A stretch of 64,000 nt of DNA, taken from contig JBBBDQ010001923.1 in NCBI GenBank assembly GCA_037127315.1, positions 1 to 64,000 on the forward strand, read 5' to 3'. Positions 12,959-27,600 of this stretch are shown here, one piece after another. The notes beneath the pieces are model-generated. The model saw only the letters and a list, made by a program, of their open reading frames with translations. It did not search any database and was not told where the DNA came from. The translations under genes were made by a program, and so were the position numbers. The DNA comes from Ascarosepion bandense (Eukaryota; Mollusca; Cephalopoda; Sepiida; Sepiidae). Every line of letters begins with the position of its first letter. Positions within the stretch are counted from its first letter, which is position 1.

Positions 12959-15087
12959 TTATTTTCACATAGAAATATGAAAATAAGCTTTTTTACCACA
13001 TTTTACGTATTTTTGGATGGAAATATGAAAATAAGATTTATTCTCTCATATTTTGTATTTTTCTTTATGGAAATATTAAAGCATGCTAATTTTACATACA
13101 ATTTGCCATTTTTATTGTGAAATTAAAAAATAAATCTTCATCTTTGTCAGATATTTTGTTTTTGTAAATAGGAACATGAAAATAAGCTACCATTATCTGA
13201 TATTTTATATTTTTCCGTATATAAATGTGAAAATATGCTTTTTTACTATATTCTACGTATTTCTGTATGGAAATATGAAAATAAGCTTTTTCTCCCATAT
13301 TTTGCATTTTTCTTTTTCGAAATATGAAATATGCTTCTTTTACATAAAATTTGTCATTTTTTATTTTAGAAATTTTACTTTATTGAAATTTGAAAATATG
13401 TGTCATTTTTATTGTAGAAATTGAAAAAGACTTCCTTACTGTGAGATGTTTTGTTTTTCTACATAGAAACATGAAAGTAAGCTACCTTTACATTATATAT
13501 CGTGTATTTCCATAGAGAAATATGAAAATAAGCTTTCTTACTACATTTTACGTATTTCTGTATGGAAATATGAAAATAAGCATTTTCTCTCATATTTTGC
13601 ATTTTTTTATGGAAATATGAACATATGCTACTTTTAGATAAAATTTGTCATTTTTTATTTTAGAAATTGAAAACATCTTTATTTTTGTTAGATATTTTGT
13701 TTTTCTACATAGAAACATGAAAGTAAGCTACCTTTACATTATATATCGTGTATTTCCATAGAGAAATATGAAAATAAGCTTTCTTACCACATTTTACGTA
13801 TTTCTGTATGGAAATATGAAAATACGCATTTTCTCTCATATTTTGCATTTTTTTATGGAAATATGCACATATGCTACTTTTAGATAAAATTTGTCATTTT
13901 TTATTTTAGAAATTAAAAACATCTTTATTTTTGTTAGATATTTTGTTTTTCTACATAGAAACATGAAAATAAGCTAAAAAATAACCTTATATATTTTGTA
14001 TTTCCATATAGAAATATGAAAATAAGCTTTTGAACACATATTACGTATTTCTGTATAGAAATATTAAAATAAGCTTTTTTCTCCCATATTTTGGGTTCTT
14101 CTTTATTGAAATACGAGAATATGCTACTTTTACATAACATTTCTCATTTTTTATTTTTTGAAATTTAAAAAATCTTCATTTTTGTTAGATGTTTTCTTTT
14201 TAAACATAGAAACATGAAAATGAGCTACCTTCCCTTATATTTTGTGTATTTCCATATTGAAATATGAAAATAAGCTATTTTTTCTCGCATATTTTGCATT
14301 TTTCTTTATTGAAATTTAAAAATATGCTACTTTTACATAACATGTGTCATTTTTTATTGTAGAAATTGAAAGAAACTTCATTTTTCTGTATTTCCATAGT
14401 GAAATATGAAAATAAGCGTCCTTACCACATTTTACGTATTTCTGTATGGGAATATGAAAATAAGCATTTTCTCCAATATTTTGCATTTTTGTTTATGGAA
14501 ATAAGAAAATATGCTATTTTTATATAAAATTTGTCATTTTTTATTCTAGAATTTTTTTAAAAAATCTTCATTTTTGTCAGATATTTTGTTTTTCTACATA
14601 GAAAAATGAAAATAAGCTACGTTTACCTTATATTTTGTGTATTACCATATACATATATGAAAATAAGCTTTTTTGCCATATTTTACCATTTTTCTTTCAT
14701 TTGTTGTATTTTTCTTTCATATTTGCCATTTTTCTTTATTGAAATTTGAAAATATGCTACTTTTACATAAAATTTGTCATTGTAGAAATTGAAAAAGACT
14801 TCCTTTTTGTGAGATATTTTGTTTTTCTACATAGAAACATGAAAATAAGCTAACTTTACCTTTTATTTTATGTATTTCCAGAGAGGAATATGAAAATAAG
14901 CGTTTTACCACATTTTACGTAATTCTGTATGGAAATATAAAAATAAGTTTTTTTTCTCTCATATTTTGCATTTTTATGGAAATATCAAAATATGCTACTG
15001 CTACAGAATATTTGTCATTTTTATATAAGAAACTTTTTAAAGGAGATTTCATTTTTTCAGATATTTTGTCTTTCTACATAGAAACAT

Positions 15088-15135
15088 GAAAACAAAATAT
15101 ATGCCAAAAATGAAAACAAAATATATGCCAAAAAT
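15088..15135 (+). repeat. 24-bp direct duplication at the start of an inverted satellite B segment
   Basis: Positions 15,088-15,111 and 15,112-15,135 are the same 24 bases in tandem, beginning GAAAACAAAATATATGCC. The second copy is also the outer end of the 100-bp inverted repeat 15,112-15,211 / 15,322-15,421. This looks like a template-switch scar. Confidence 0.88.
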
Positions 15136-15421
15136 GACGATTTTTTAAATTTCTAAAATAAAAATGACAAATTTTATGTAAAAGTAGCATATTTTCATAT
15201 TTCCATAAAAACCTTATATGTTCTGTATTTTCAAACAGAAATATGAAAATAAGATTTTTACCACATTTTAGGTATTTCTGTTTGGAAATATGAAAATAAA
15301 TTTTTCTCTCATATTTTGCGTTTTTTATGGAAATATGAAAATATGCTACTTTTACATAAAATTTGTCATTTTTATTTTAGAAATTTAAAAAATCGTCATT
15401 TTTGGCATATATTTTGTTTTC
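15112..15421. repeat. Perfect 100-bp inverted repeat with 110-bp spacer inside satellite B
   Basis: Positions 15,112-15,211 are the exact reverse complement of 15,322-15,421, with no mismatch in 100 bases. The sequence is the sub-repeat tract from TTTTTATGGAAATATG to the TATATTTTGTTTTC end. All surrounding satellite B is in the opposite orientation to the left arm, so the left arm is the inverted piece. Confidence 0.93.
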
Positions 15422-18400
15422 CTACATAGAAACATGAAAATCAGCTACCTTTACATTATATTTTTTGTAATTCTATATAGAAATATGAAAATAAGCTTTT
15501 TCACCACATTTTACGTATTTCATTATTGAAATATGTAAATATGCTAATTTTACATAAATTTTGTCGTTTTTTATTTTAGAAATTAAAAGAAAAATACAGA
15601 TATTTCGTTTTTATACATAGAAACATGAAAATAAGCTACGTTTAACATATATTTTGCGTATTTCCATAGAGGAAAAGGAAAATAAGATTCCTTACTACAT
15701 TTTACGTATTTCTGTATGGATAAGCATTTTTCTCTCATATATTACATTTTTCTTTTACGGAAATATGAATGTATGCTACTTTTACATAAAATTTGTCATT
15801 TTTGATTTTATAAATTAAAAAAAATTCATTTTTGACAGATATTTTATTTTTCTATATTATAACATAAAAAAATAAATCTACTTTTACCTTATGTTTTGTG
15901 TATTTCCATTTTGAAATCTGAAAAAAAGCTTTTGTGCCACATTTTACGTATTTCTGTATGGAAATATGAAAATAAACATTTTTTTGCATTTTTCTTTATG
16001 GAAATATGAAAATATGCTGCTTTTGCATACAATTTGTCATTTTTTATTTTAGAAATCTCAAGAAAAAACCTTCTTTTGTCTCAGATATTGTGATTTTCTA
16101 CACAGAAACATGAAAATAAGCTACCTTTTTATTATACATTGTATTTAAATATAGAAATGTGAAACTTTTTACCACATTTTACGTATTTCTGTATGGAAAT
16201 GTGAAGATAAGCTTTTTTGTCTCTCATATTTTGCATTTTTCTGTATGGAAATATGAAAATATGCTTCTTTTACATAATATATGCCACTTTTTATATTAGA
16301 AATTCAAAAAAAATATTTTTCGTGAGATATTTTGCTTTTCTACATAGAAACATGAAAATAAGCTACCTTTACCTTATATTTTGTGTATTTCAATACAGAA
16401 ATGTGAAAATAAGTTTTTTAAGATATTTTACGTTTTCACTATGGAAATATGAAAATAAGGTTTTTTCTCTCATATTTTGCATTTTGCTTTATGGAAATGT
16501 GAAAATATGCTACTTTTAGATAGAATTTGTCATTTTTTATTTTACAAATTTACAAAAATCTTCACGTTTGTCAGATATTTTGTTTTTCTACATAGAAACA
16601 TGACAATAACCTATCATTACCTCATATGTTTTGTATTTCCATATAGAAATTTGAAAATTAGCTTTTAAGCAGATATTACGTATTTCTGTGTGGAAATATG
16701 AAGCTTTTTTCTCCTATATTTCGAATTTTTCTTTATGGAAATATGAAAATATGGTACTTTTGCATAAAAGTTGTCATTTTTTATATTAGAACTTTTAAAA
16801 AATTTTCATTTTTGTAAGATATTTATTTGCAACATAGAAACATGAAAATAGGCTACCTTTAACTTATATTTCAGTATTTCTGTATGGAAATGTGAAAATA
16901 AGGTTTTTGTCGATAATAATTTGCATTTTCTGTATGGAAATATGAAAGTATCTTACTTTTACATAAAATTTGTCATTTTCATTTTAGAAATTTTAGAAAA
17001 ACTTTCCTTTTTTTCAGATATTTTGTTTTTATATATAGAAACATGAAGACAAGCTAATTTAACCGTATGTTTTGTGTATTTCCATAAAGAAATAAGAAAA
17101 TAAGCTTTTTTCTCTCATATCTTGCATTTTTTATGGAATTATGAAAGTATCCATAATGTTTGTCAATTTTCATATACGAAATTTGAAAAGAAATTTTCAT
17201 TTTTGTCAGATATTTTGTTAATCTACATAGAAACATTAAAATAATCTACCTTTACCTTATATTGTGTGTATTTCCATATAGAAATAGGAAAATAAACTTT
17301 TTAACCACATTTTTCGTATTTCTGTATGTAAATATGAAAATAAGCTTTTTTCACTCATATATCGCATTTTTTATGGAAACATGAAAATATCTACTTTTCC
17401 ATAAAATTTTTCATTTTTTACATTATAAATTTAATACATCAACTTCATTTTTAAAAGATATTTCATTTTTCTCCTTGGAAACATGAAAATAAGCTACCTT
17501 TATATAATATTTTGTGTATTTTCATAGAGGAAAATCACAATAAGCTTCATTACCACATTTTACGTATTTCTGTATGGAAATATGAAAATAAGCATTTATC
17601 TATTATATTTTGAATTTTCTTTATGGAAATATGAAAATATGCTGCATTTACATATAATTTGTCATTTTTTATATTTGAATTTTTTCGAAAATTTCCATTT
17701 TTGTCAGATATTTTGTTTTTCTGCATAGAAATATGAAAATAAGCAAACTTTACATTATATTCTACGTATTTCCATAAGAAATAAGAAAATAAGTTTTTTA
17801 CCACATTTTAAGTATTTCTGTATTTTTTCTCTCATATTTTGCATTTTTCTTTATGGAAATGTGAAAGTATGCTACTTTTACATAAAATTTGTCATTTTCT
17901 ATTTTAGAAATTTAAAGAAAAATCTTCATTTTTGTCAGAAATTTTTTTTGTACGTAGAAACATGAAAATGAGCTACTTTTAACTTATATTTTGCGTATTT
18001 CCATATAGAAATATGAAAATAAGTTGTTTACCATATTTTACGTATTTCTGTGTGGAAATATGAAAATAAGCTTTTTCTCTCATATGAAAATATGCTACTT
18101 TTACATAAAATTTGTCATTTTTTACTTTAGAAATTAAAAAAATCTTCCTTTATTTTCATGTTTCTGCATAGAAACATGAAAATAAGCAACATTTACCTTA
18201 TATTTTGCGAAATTTCTATATAGAAATCTGAAAATAAGGTTTTTTACCACATTTAACGTATTTCTGTATGGAAATATGAAAATAAGAATTTTTTCTCTCA
18301 TATTTTGCATTTTTATATGGAAATATGTAAATATGCTACTGTTTCATAAAATTTGTCATTTTTTATTTTAGAAATTTCAAAAAATCTTCGTTTTTGTCAG

Positions 18401-21400
18401 ATATTTTGTTTTTCTACATATAAACATGAAAATAATCTGTTTTTACATTATATTTTGCGTATTGCCATATAGAAATATGAAAATGAGCTTTTTAACACAT
18501 TTTACGTATTTACGTATTTAAGCTTTTTTCACTCATATTTTGCATTTTTCTTCATTAAAATATGAAACTTGGCTACTTTTACATAAAATTTGTCATTTTT
18601 TATTTTACAAATTTAAAAAACATCTTCATTTTTGTCAGATAGTTTCTCTTTTCTACACAGAAACATGAAAATAAGCTACCTTTACATTATATTTGGTGTA
18701 TTTAGTATTTACATATAGAAAAATGAAAATAAGCTATTTACTATATTTTACGAGTTTCTGTATGGAAATATGAAAAGAACCATTTTTTCGATCATATTTG
18801 GCAATTTTATTTATGAAAATATGGAAATGTGCAACTTTTACATAAAATTTGTCATTTTTTATTTTAGATATTTTAAAAAGTTTTCATTTTTGTCAGATAT
18901 TTTGTTTTTCTACATAGTAACATGAAGGTAAGCTACCTTTAAATTATATTTTGTGTATTTTCATATAGAAATAAGAAAATAAGCTTTTTACCACATTTTA
19001 CGCATTTCTGTATGGAAATATGAAAATAACCTTTTGTGTATTACCATATAGAAATATGAAAATAAGCATTTTGACCACATTTTACGTATTTCTGTATGAA
19101 AATATGAAAATAAGATTTTTTTTCATATTTTGCATTATTCTTTATGGAAGTATGAAAATATGCTACTTTTACATACAATTTTCATTTCTTATATTAGAAA
19201 TATACAAACAAATTTCAATTTTGTGAGATATTTTGTTTTTCTGCATAGAAACATGAAAATAATCTACCTTTACATTATATTTTGTGTATTTCCATGAAAC
19301 TAAGCTTTTTACCACATTTTCCGTACTGCTGTATGGAAATATTAAAATAAGCGTTTTTCTCTAATATTTTGCATTTCTCCTCATTGATATATGCTTATTT
19401 TCCTTTAAATTTGAAATTTTTAATTTTAGGAATTTTCAAAACATCAACATTTTGTCAGATATTTTGGTTTTCTACATAGTAACATGAAAGTAAGCCACGT
19501 TTAAATTATATTTTGTGCATTTCCATACAGAAATATAAATAAGCTTTTTACCACATTTTACTTATTTCTGTACGGAAATATGAAAATAAGCTATTTTTTC
19601 TCATATTTTGCATTTTCTTTTACGGAAATAAGAACATATGCTACTTTTTCATACATTTCGTCATTTTTTATTTTAGAAATTTGAAAACATGTTCATTTTT
19701 GTCAGATATTTTTCTATATAGAAACATGAAAATAAGCTACCTTTAACTTATATTTTGTGTATTCCCATATAGAAATATGAAAATACCACATTTTCCATAT
19801 TTCTGTCTGGAAATATAGAAATAAGCTTTTTTATCTCATATTTCGCATTTTTCTTTATGGAAATATGAAAATATGCTACTTTTACATAAAATTTGTCATT
19901 TTTTATTTTAGAAATTTGAAAAACGTCTTCATTTTTGTCAGATATTTTGTTTTTCTACATAGAAAAATAAAAGTGAGCTGACTTTAACTCATATTTTGTG
20001 TATTTCCATAAAGAACTATGAAAATAAGATTTTTAACACATTTTACGCATTTCTGAACGGAAATATGAAAATAAGATTTTTTTCTCTCATATTTTGCATT
20101 TTTCTTTCTGGAAATATGAAAATATGCTACTTTTGCATAAAATTTGTCATTTTTATTTTAGAAATTTTTTAAAATCGTCATTTGTGTCAGATATTTTGTT
20201 TTTCTACATAGAAACATGAAAATAAGCTACCTTTACATTATATTTTGTGTATTTTCATACAGAAATATGAAAATACGATTTTTACCACATTTTACGTATT
20301 TCTGTATGGAAATATGAAAATAATCTTTTTTCTCTCATATTTTGCATTTTTCTTTATGGAAATATGAAAATATGCCGCTCTTGCATAAAATTTGTCATTT
20401 TTTATTTTATAAATTTTAAGAAAAAATTCATTTTGTCAGATATTATGATTTCCTATATAGAAACATGAAAACAAGCTACCTTTACATTATATTTTTGTAT
20501 TTCCATATACAAATATGAAAATCAAATTTTTACCACATTTTCTGTGTTCCTGTATGGAAATATGAAAATAAGATTTTTTCTCTCATGTTTGGCATTTTCT
20601 ATGGAAATATGAAAATATGTTACATTTATATAAAATTTCCGTTTTTTATTTTAGAAATTTTTGAAAAAATTTTAATTTTTGTCACGTATTTTTTTCTCTA
20701 CATAGAAACATGAAAATAATATACGTTTACCTTATATTTTGTGATATAGGAATATGCAAATAAGCTCTTTCACGACAATTTTCGTATTTCTGTATGGAAA
20801 TATGAAAATAAGCTTTTTTCTCCCATATTTTGCATTTTTCTTTATGGAAATATAAAAATATGCTAATTTTACAAACACTTTGACAATTTCTTTTTTAGAA
20901 ATTTTGAAATATTCTTCATTTTTTTCAGATATTTTGTTTTTTACATAGAAAAATGAATATGAAAAAAAATCTTTTTACCACATTTTGCGTATTTCTGTAT
21001 GGAAGAATGAAAGTAAGATTTTTTCTCTCATATTTTGCATTTTTCTTTATGGAAATATGAAAATATGCCACTTCTCCATCAATTTTTTCATTTTTTCTTT
21101 TAGACATTTAAAGGAAAATTTTTGTCAGATATTTTGATTTTCAGCATAGAAACATGAACATGAAGTGACCTTTAACTCATATTTTGTGTATTTCCATATA
21201 GAATTATGAAAATAAACTTTTTTACCACATTTTACGTATTTCTGTGTGGAAAAATGAGTTTTTTCTCTCATATTTTGCATTTTTCTTCATTGAAATATGA
21301 AAATATGCTTCTTTTACATTAAATTTGTCGTTTTTTATTTTAGAAATATAAAAAACATCTTCATTTTACTCAGATAATTTGTTTTTCTACATAGCAACAT

Positions 21401-24400
21401 GAAAATAAGCTACCTTTACCTTGTATGTTGTGTATTTCTATATAGAAATATAATAATCAGGTTTTTACCACATTTTACGTATTTCGGTACGGAAATACGA
21501 AAATAAGCTTTTTCCTCTCATATATATCATTTTTCTTTACGGAAATATGAAAATACCAAATTTTACACAAAATTTGTCATTTTTTATTTTTGAAATTTAA
21601 AAAACTCTTCATTTTTGACAGATATTTTGTTTTTCTCCATAGAAATATGAAAATAAATTACCTTTTCCTTATGTTTTGAGTATTTCCATATAGAAATATG
21701 AAAATAAGCTTTTTACCACATTTTACGTATTTCTATATGGAAATATGAAAATGATGTTTGTTGTCTTATATTTTGCATTTTTCTTTATGGAAATATGAAA
21801 ATATGCCACTTTTACATAAACGTTTTCATTTTTTATTTTAGAAATTGATAAGAATAAATTCATTTTAATCAGATATTTTGTTTTTCTACATGAACATAGT
21901 CTACCTTTACCTTATATTTTGTGTGTTTCCATATAGGAATATGAAAATAAGCTTTTTTAACACATTTTACGTATTTCTGTATGGAAATATGAAAATGAGA
22001 ATTTTCTCTCATATTTTGCATATTTCTTTATGGAAATATTAAAATATGCTACTTTTACATACAATTTTCATTTTTTTATATTAGAAATATTTAAAAAAAT
22101 TTAATTTTGTCAGATATTTTTTCTGCGTTGAAAGATGAAAATAATCTACTTTTACATTATATTTTGTGTGTTTCCATATAGAAATATGACAATAAGCGTT
22201 TTTTATGTGTTTCTGTATGGAAATATAAAAATAATCTATTTTCTCTCATATTTTGTATTTTTCTTTATGGAAATATAAAAATATGCTGCTTTTTCATAAA
22301 ATGTTCATTTAGTATTTTAGAAATTTAAACAAAATCTTCATTTTTGTCAGATATATTGTTTTTTACATAGAAACATAAAAATCAGCTCCCTTTAACTTAT
22401 ATTTTGTGTATAGATATATGAAAATAAGCTTTTTCACCACATTTTACGTATTTCTGTATGGAAATATGAAAATAACATTTTTCTCTCCTATTTTGCAGTT
22501 TTCTTCATGAAAATATGAAATTGTTTACTTTTACATAAAATTTTTCATTTTATCTACATAGTAAGCTACCTTTAAATTATATTTTGTGTATTTCTATATA
22601 GAAATATGAAAATAACCTTTTTACCACATTGTACATATTTCTGTACGGAAATATGAAAACCAGATTTTTTTCTCATATTTTGCATTTTCTTTTACGGAAA
22701 TATGAACATATGCTACTTTTACTTTTTAATTGGCGAGTTTTTATTATAGACATTTTTAAAAATATCATCATTTTTGTCAGATATATTGTTTTTTACATAG
22801 AAACATGAAAGTCAGCTTCCTTTAACATATATTTTGTGTATTTCCATATAGAAATATGAAAATAAGTTTTTTTAGCATATTTTCCGTATTTCTGTATGGA
22901 AATATGAAAATAAGTTTTTTTTCTCTCATATTTTGCATTTTTCTTCATGGAAATATGAAAATATGCTACTTTTACATAAGATTTCTCATTTTTTAATTTA
23001 GAAATATGAAAAACATCTTTATTTTTGTCAGATATTTTGTTTTTCTACATAGAAACATAAACATAAGCTACCCTTACCTTATCTTTTGTGTAATTCCATA
23101 CAGAAATATGAAAATGAGATTTTTACCACATTTTACGTATTTCTGTATGGAAATATGAAAATAAGCTTTTTTTCTCTCGTATTTTGCATTTTTCTTATGA
23201 AAATGTGCTACTTTTACATAAAATTTGAAACTTTTTATTTTAGAAACTTGAAAAAAATATTCATTTTTGTCAGATATATTGTTTTGTTACATAGAAACAT
23301 GAAAAACAGTTACATTTACATTATATTTTGTGTATTTCGATATAGAAATATGAAAATAAACTATTTAATGCTACATTTTACGTATTTCTGGATGGAAATA
23401 TGAAAATAAGCATTTTTATCTCATATTATGCATTTTTCTTCATGGAAAGTATGCTACTTTTACATAAAATCCGTCATTTTTTAATTTAGAAACATGAAAG
23501 GATTTTCATTTTTGACAGATATTTTATTTTTCTACATAGAAACATAAAATTAAGCTACCTTTCACATATGTTTTGTGTATTTCCATATAGAAACATGAAA
23601 ATAAGCTTTTTTACCACATTTTACCTATTTCTGTAAGAAAATATGAAAATAACCTTTTTTACTCTCATATTTTCCATTTCTTTACGCAAATATGAATATC
23701 TGCTACTTTTACATAAAATAGAAATTTTTTAAATATCTTCATTTTTGTCAGATATTTTGTTTTTCTACATAGAAACATGAAAATTGGCTAACTGTTTCTT
23801 ATATTTTGTGTATTTCTATACCGAAATATGAAAATAAGCTTTCTTACCACATTTGTAGTAAATCTGTCTGGAAATATGAAAATAAGCTTTTTGCTCTCAT
23901 GTTTTGCATTTTTTATGAAAATATGAGTATATGCTACTTTTACATAAAATTTTCATTTTTTAATTTAGAAATTGGAAAAACATCTTCATTTTCGTCAGAT
24001 ACTTTGCTTTTCTACACAGAAAAATAAGAATAAGCGACCTTTAACCTACATTTTGTGTATTTCTATAAAGAAATATGGAAATGCGCTTTTTTTTATTTCG
24101 GTACAAACATAAGAAAATAAGCTTATTTATCTCAGATTTTGCTATTTACTTTACGGAAATATGAAAATGTGCTACATTTATATAAAATTTGTCATTTTTT
24201 ATTTCGAAAATGTTTTTAAAATTTTCATTTTTCTCAGATAATTTATTTCTACATAGAAACATGAAAATAAAGCTTTACTTTATATTTTGTGTATTTCCAT
24301 ATAGAAATAAGAAAATAAGCTTTTTACAACATTTTACGTATTTCTGCATAGATATATGAAAATAAGCTTTTTTCTCTCATATTTTGCATTTTTCTTTATG

Positions 24401-24648
24401 GAAATATGAAAATATGATACTTTTACTAAAAAATTTTATTTTTCATTTCAGAAATTTTATTAAGAAAACTTCACTTTAGTCAGATATTTTGTTTTTCTAC
24501 AATGAAACATGACAATAAGCTATTTTACCTTATATTTTGTGTATTTCCATATAGAACTATGAAAATAAGCTTTTCCCACATTTTACGTATTTCTGTATGG
24601 AAATATGAAAATAAGCTTTTCTTCACATCCATATTTTTCATTATTTTC

Positions 24649-27600
24649 ATCTAAGTTACCTAATGGTTTCATCATGTTATAATAATTTTTATTAATTTAT
24701 CTGAAAGATAAATTAATTTTCTTAAACTTTGAAATTTTCGAATCGTACGTAAAAAAATCTATTGCATTTTGGCGATATTCAAACACCTAAACTCCTGTTT
24801 TCATCATATTATAATAATTTTTAATAAATTATCTGAAAGATAAATTAATCTTCTGAAAGTTTGGAATTTACAAATTATACGTACTACATCTAATGCATTT
24901 GGGAGATATTCAAACTCCCGGAAAATGTTGAAAATCCTAAATACTTTTTAATATCTACGTGTTCCCTATTCATACCAAGTGGTTTCAACATGTTTCACTT
25001 ATTTTCATTAATTTGTGTTGAAGATGAAGTAATTTTAGGTGACGCTGAAAATTTCAAAATATACCTCAAAAAGTATTTGTTAAAATTTTTAAACTTCTGT
25101 GAAGTATCGAAACATCCAATATTTTTTAAAATCTAAGCGTTACCTAATGTTTTCATCGTGTTGTAATAATTTTGAGTAGTTTATCTGATAGATAAATTAA
25201 TTTTCTAACATTTGAAACTTTCAAATTTTACGTAATAAATTTATTGCATATTAGAGATATTCAAACTCCCAGAAAATACTGAAGACCCTAAATATTTTTT
25301 AATATCTAAATATTTTCTATTGATAACAAGTGCTTTCAACATGTTTCACTTCTTTTCATTAATTTTTCCGTTAGATATATTAATTTTCTGAGACTCTGAA
25401 AATTTCAAAATATAACTCAAAAAGTATAGCTTTTTAGTTGCTTTCTCATAAATTCTTACCGTATATGTTATAGTTTTAAATTTCTGTAAAATATCAAACC
25501 ATCCAATTTTTTTTAAATCTAATCGTTTCCAATTGTTACCTAATGTCTTCATCATGTTATAATAATTTTTATTAATTTATCTGAGAGATAAATAAATTTT
25601 CTGAAAGTTTGAAATTTTTCAGATTTTACGTAGTAAATCTATTACATTTTGGAGATTTTCAAATTTCCGGAAAATATTGCACACCCTAAAATTTTTTAAT
25701 ATCTAAGTGTTTTTTATTCATTCCAAGTAGTTTCAATATGTTTCACATATTTTCATTAAATTATTCTAAGGATGAATTAGTTTTCTGAGATTCTCTACTT
25801 TTAAAATATAGCACAAAAAGTATAGCTTTTTAGCTGATTTCGCATAGTTTTTCAACGTATTTGTTAAAGTATTTAAAATTCTGTAAATTATCGACACATC
25901 CGAAAACGTTTTAAATCTAAGCGTTTCATAATGTTACCTAATGTTTTCATGATGTTATAATAATTTTTATTAATTTATCTGAAAGATAAATTAATTTTCT
26001 GAAAGTCTGAAATTTTCAAACTTTACGTAATAAATCTATTGCATTTTTGGAGATATTCAAACTCCCAGAAAATATTGAAGAAACTAAGGCTTTTTAAAAT
26101 CAAAGTGTTCTCTAACCATACCACGTGTTTTGAAAATGTTTCACTTATTTTCATTAATTTATCCTAAGGATGTATTAATTTTCTGAGACTCAGTAATTTC
26201 AAAATATACCTCAAAAATATAGCTTTTCAGTTGATTTCACATAATTTTACAACGTATTTGTAAAAGTGTTAAACATTTTTAAAGTATCGAAAACTCCAAG
26301 ACTTTTTTGAAATCTAAGCCTTTCCTATTGTTACCAATGTTTTCATCATGTTATAATAATTTTTATTAATTTATCTGAAAGATAAATTAATTTTCTGAAA
26401 GTTTGAAATTTTCAAACTTTACGTAATAAATCTATTGCATATTGGAGATATTTAATCTCCCAGAAAATATTGAAGACCCTAAAACTTTTTAAATGTCTAA
26501 GTGTTTTCTATTCATACCAAGTGGTTTCAACATGTTTCACCTATTTTCATTAATTTCTCCTAAGGATGAATTAATTTTCTGAGACTCTGAAAATTTCAAA
26601 ATATACCTCAAAAAGTTTTGCTTTTTAGCTGATTTCGCATATTTTTAACGTGTTTGTAAACTTTATCAAACTTCTGTAAAATTTCGAAAACTCTAAATAT
26701 TTTTTAAAATCTAAGCGTTTCTTATTGTTACTTAGGTTTTTCACAAAGTTATAATAATTTTTCTTAATTCATCTGAATGATAAATTAATTTTCTGAAAGA
26801 TTGAATGTATCAGATTTTACGTAGTAAATCTATTGCATTTTGGAAATATTCAAACTACCGGAAAATGTTGAAACACTAAGATTTTTTAATGTCTAAGTGT
26901 TTTCTATTCATACCAAATGGTTACAAGATATATCACTTATTTTCATTCATTTATCCTAAGGATGAATTAATTCTCTGAGACTCTAAAAATTTCAAAATAT
27001 GCCCCACAATGTATAGCTTTTTAGATGGTTTCGCATAGTTTTTCAGCGTATTTGTTAAAGTTTTTTAAATTCTGTAACATATCTAAACCTCCAAAAATTT
27101 TTTAAAATCTAAGCGTTTCCTATTATTACCTAATGTTTTATTCCTTTTATAACAATTTTTATTAATTTATCTGAAAGATAAATGAATATATTGCATTTTG
27201 GAGATATTCAAACTCCCGGAAAATATTGAAGTCCCTAAAAAATTTTTTAATATCTAAGTTTTTTTTCTTCATACCATGTGGTTTCAACATGTTTCACTTA
27301 TTTTCTTTAAATTATTCTAAGGATGAGTTAATTTTCTAAGGTATAGCGTTTTAGCTGTTTTCGCATAGTTTTTCAACGTATTTGTAAACATTTTTAAACT
27401 TCTGTAAATATCGAACCCTCCAATAATCTTTAAATATATAAGTGTTTCCTATTGTTACTTAATCTTTTCATCCTGTTATAATCATTTTTATTACTTTATC
27501 TGAAAAAGAATTTAATTTACTTATATTTTGAATTTTTCAAAATTTTTGAAAGTTTGCATTTTGAAAATATTCAGACTTTTGTAAAATATCGAAAACCCTT

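Larger units (their letters stand above)
10791..24648 (+). repeat. Satellite B array (~246-bp unit of five ~50-bp sub-repeats)
   Basis: About 13.9 kb of AT-rich tandem DNA unrelated to satellite A. The unit contains five sub-repeats of 49-51 bp, each carrying a version of GAAATATGAAAATAAGC. The variants begin TTTCCATATAG, TTCTGTATGG, TTCTTTATGG, TTTATTTTAG and TTCTACATAG, in that order. The unit length of about 246 bp is measured directly from ACATAGAAAC at 13,461 and 13,707 and from TTTCACATAG at 12,471, 12,717 and 12,963. Since 246 is divisible by three, open frames can run through it and give repetitive peptides with a RNMKIS-like motif. I treat these as non-coding because they appear on both strands and are quickly broken by indels. 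Confidence 0.93.

Noticed and set aside
10949..24027. ORFs of 60-105 codons in satellite B with RNMKIS-like repeats
   Set aside because: Unit length of 246 is divisible by three, so frames stay open by chance; no consistent start, strand or length.
10791..24648. Regular spacing resembling a CRISPR array
   Set aside because: The whole unit repeats with no unique spacers, and the context is eukaryotic.
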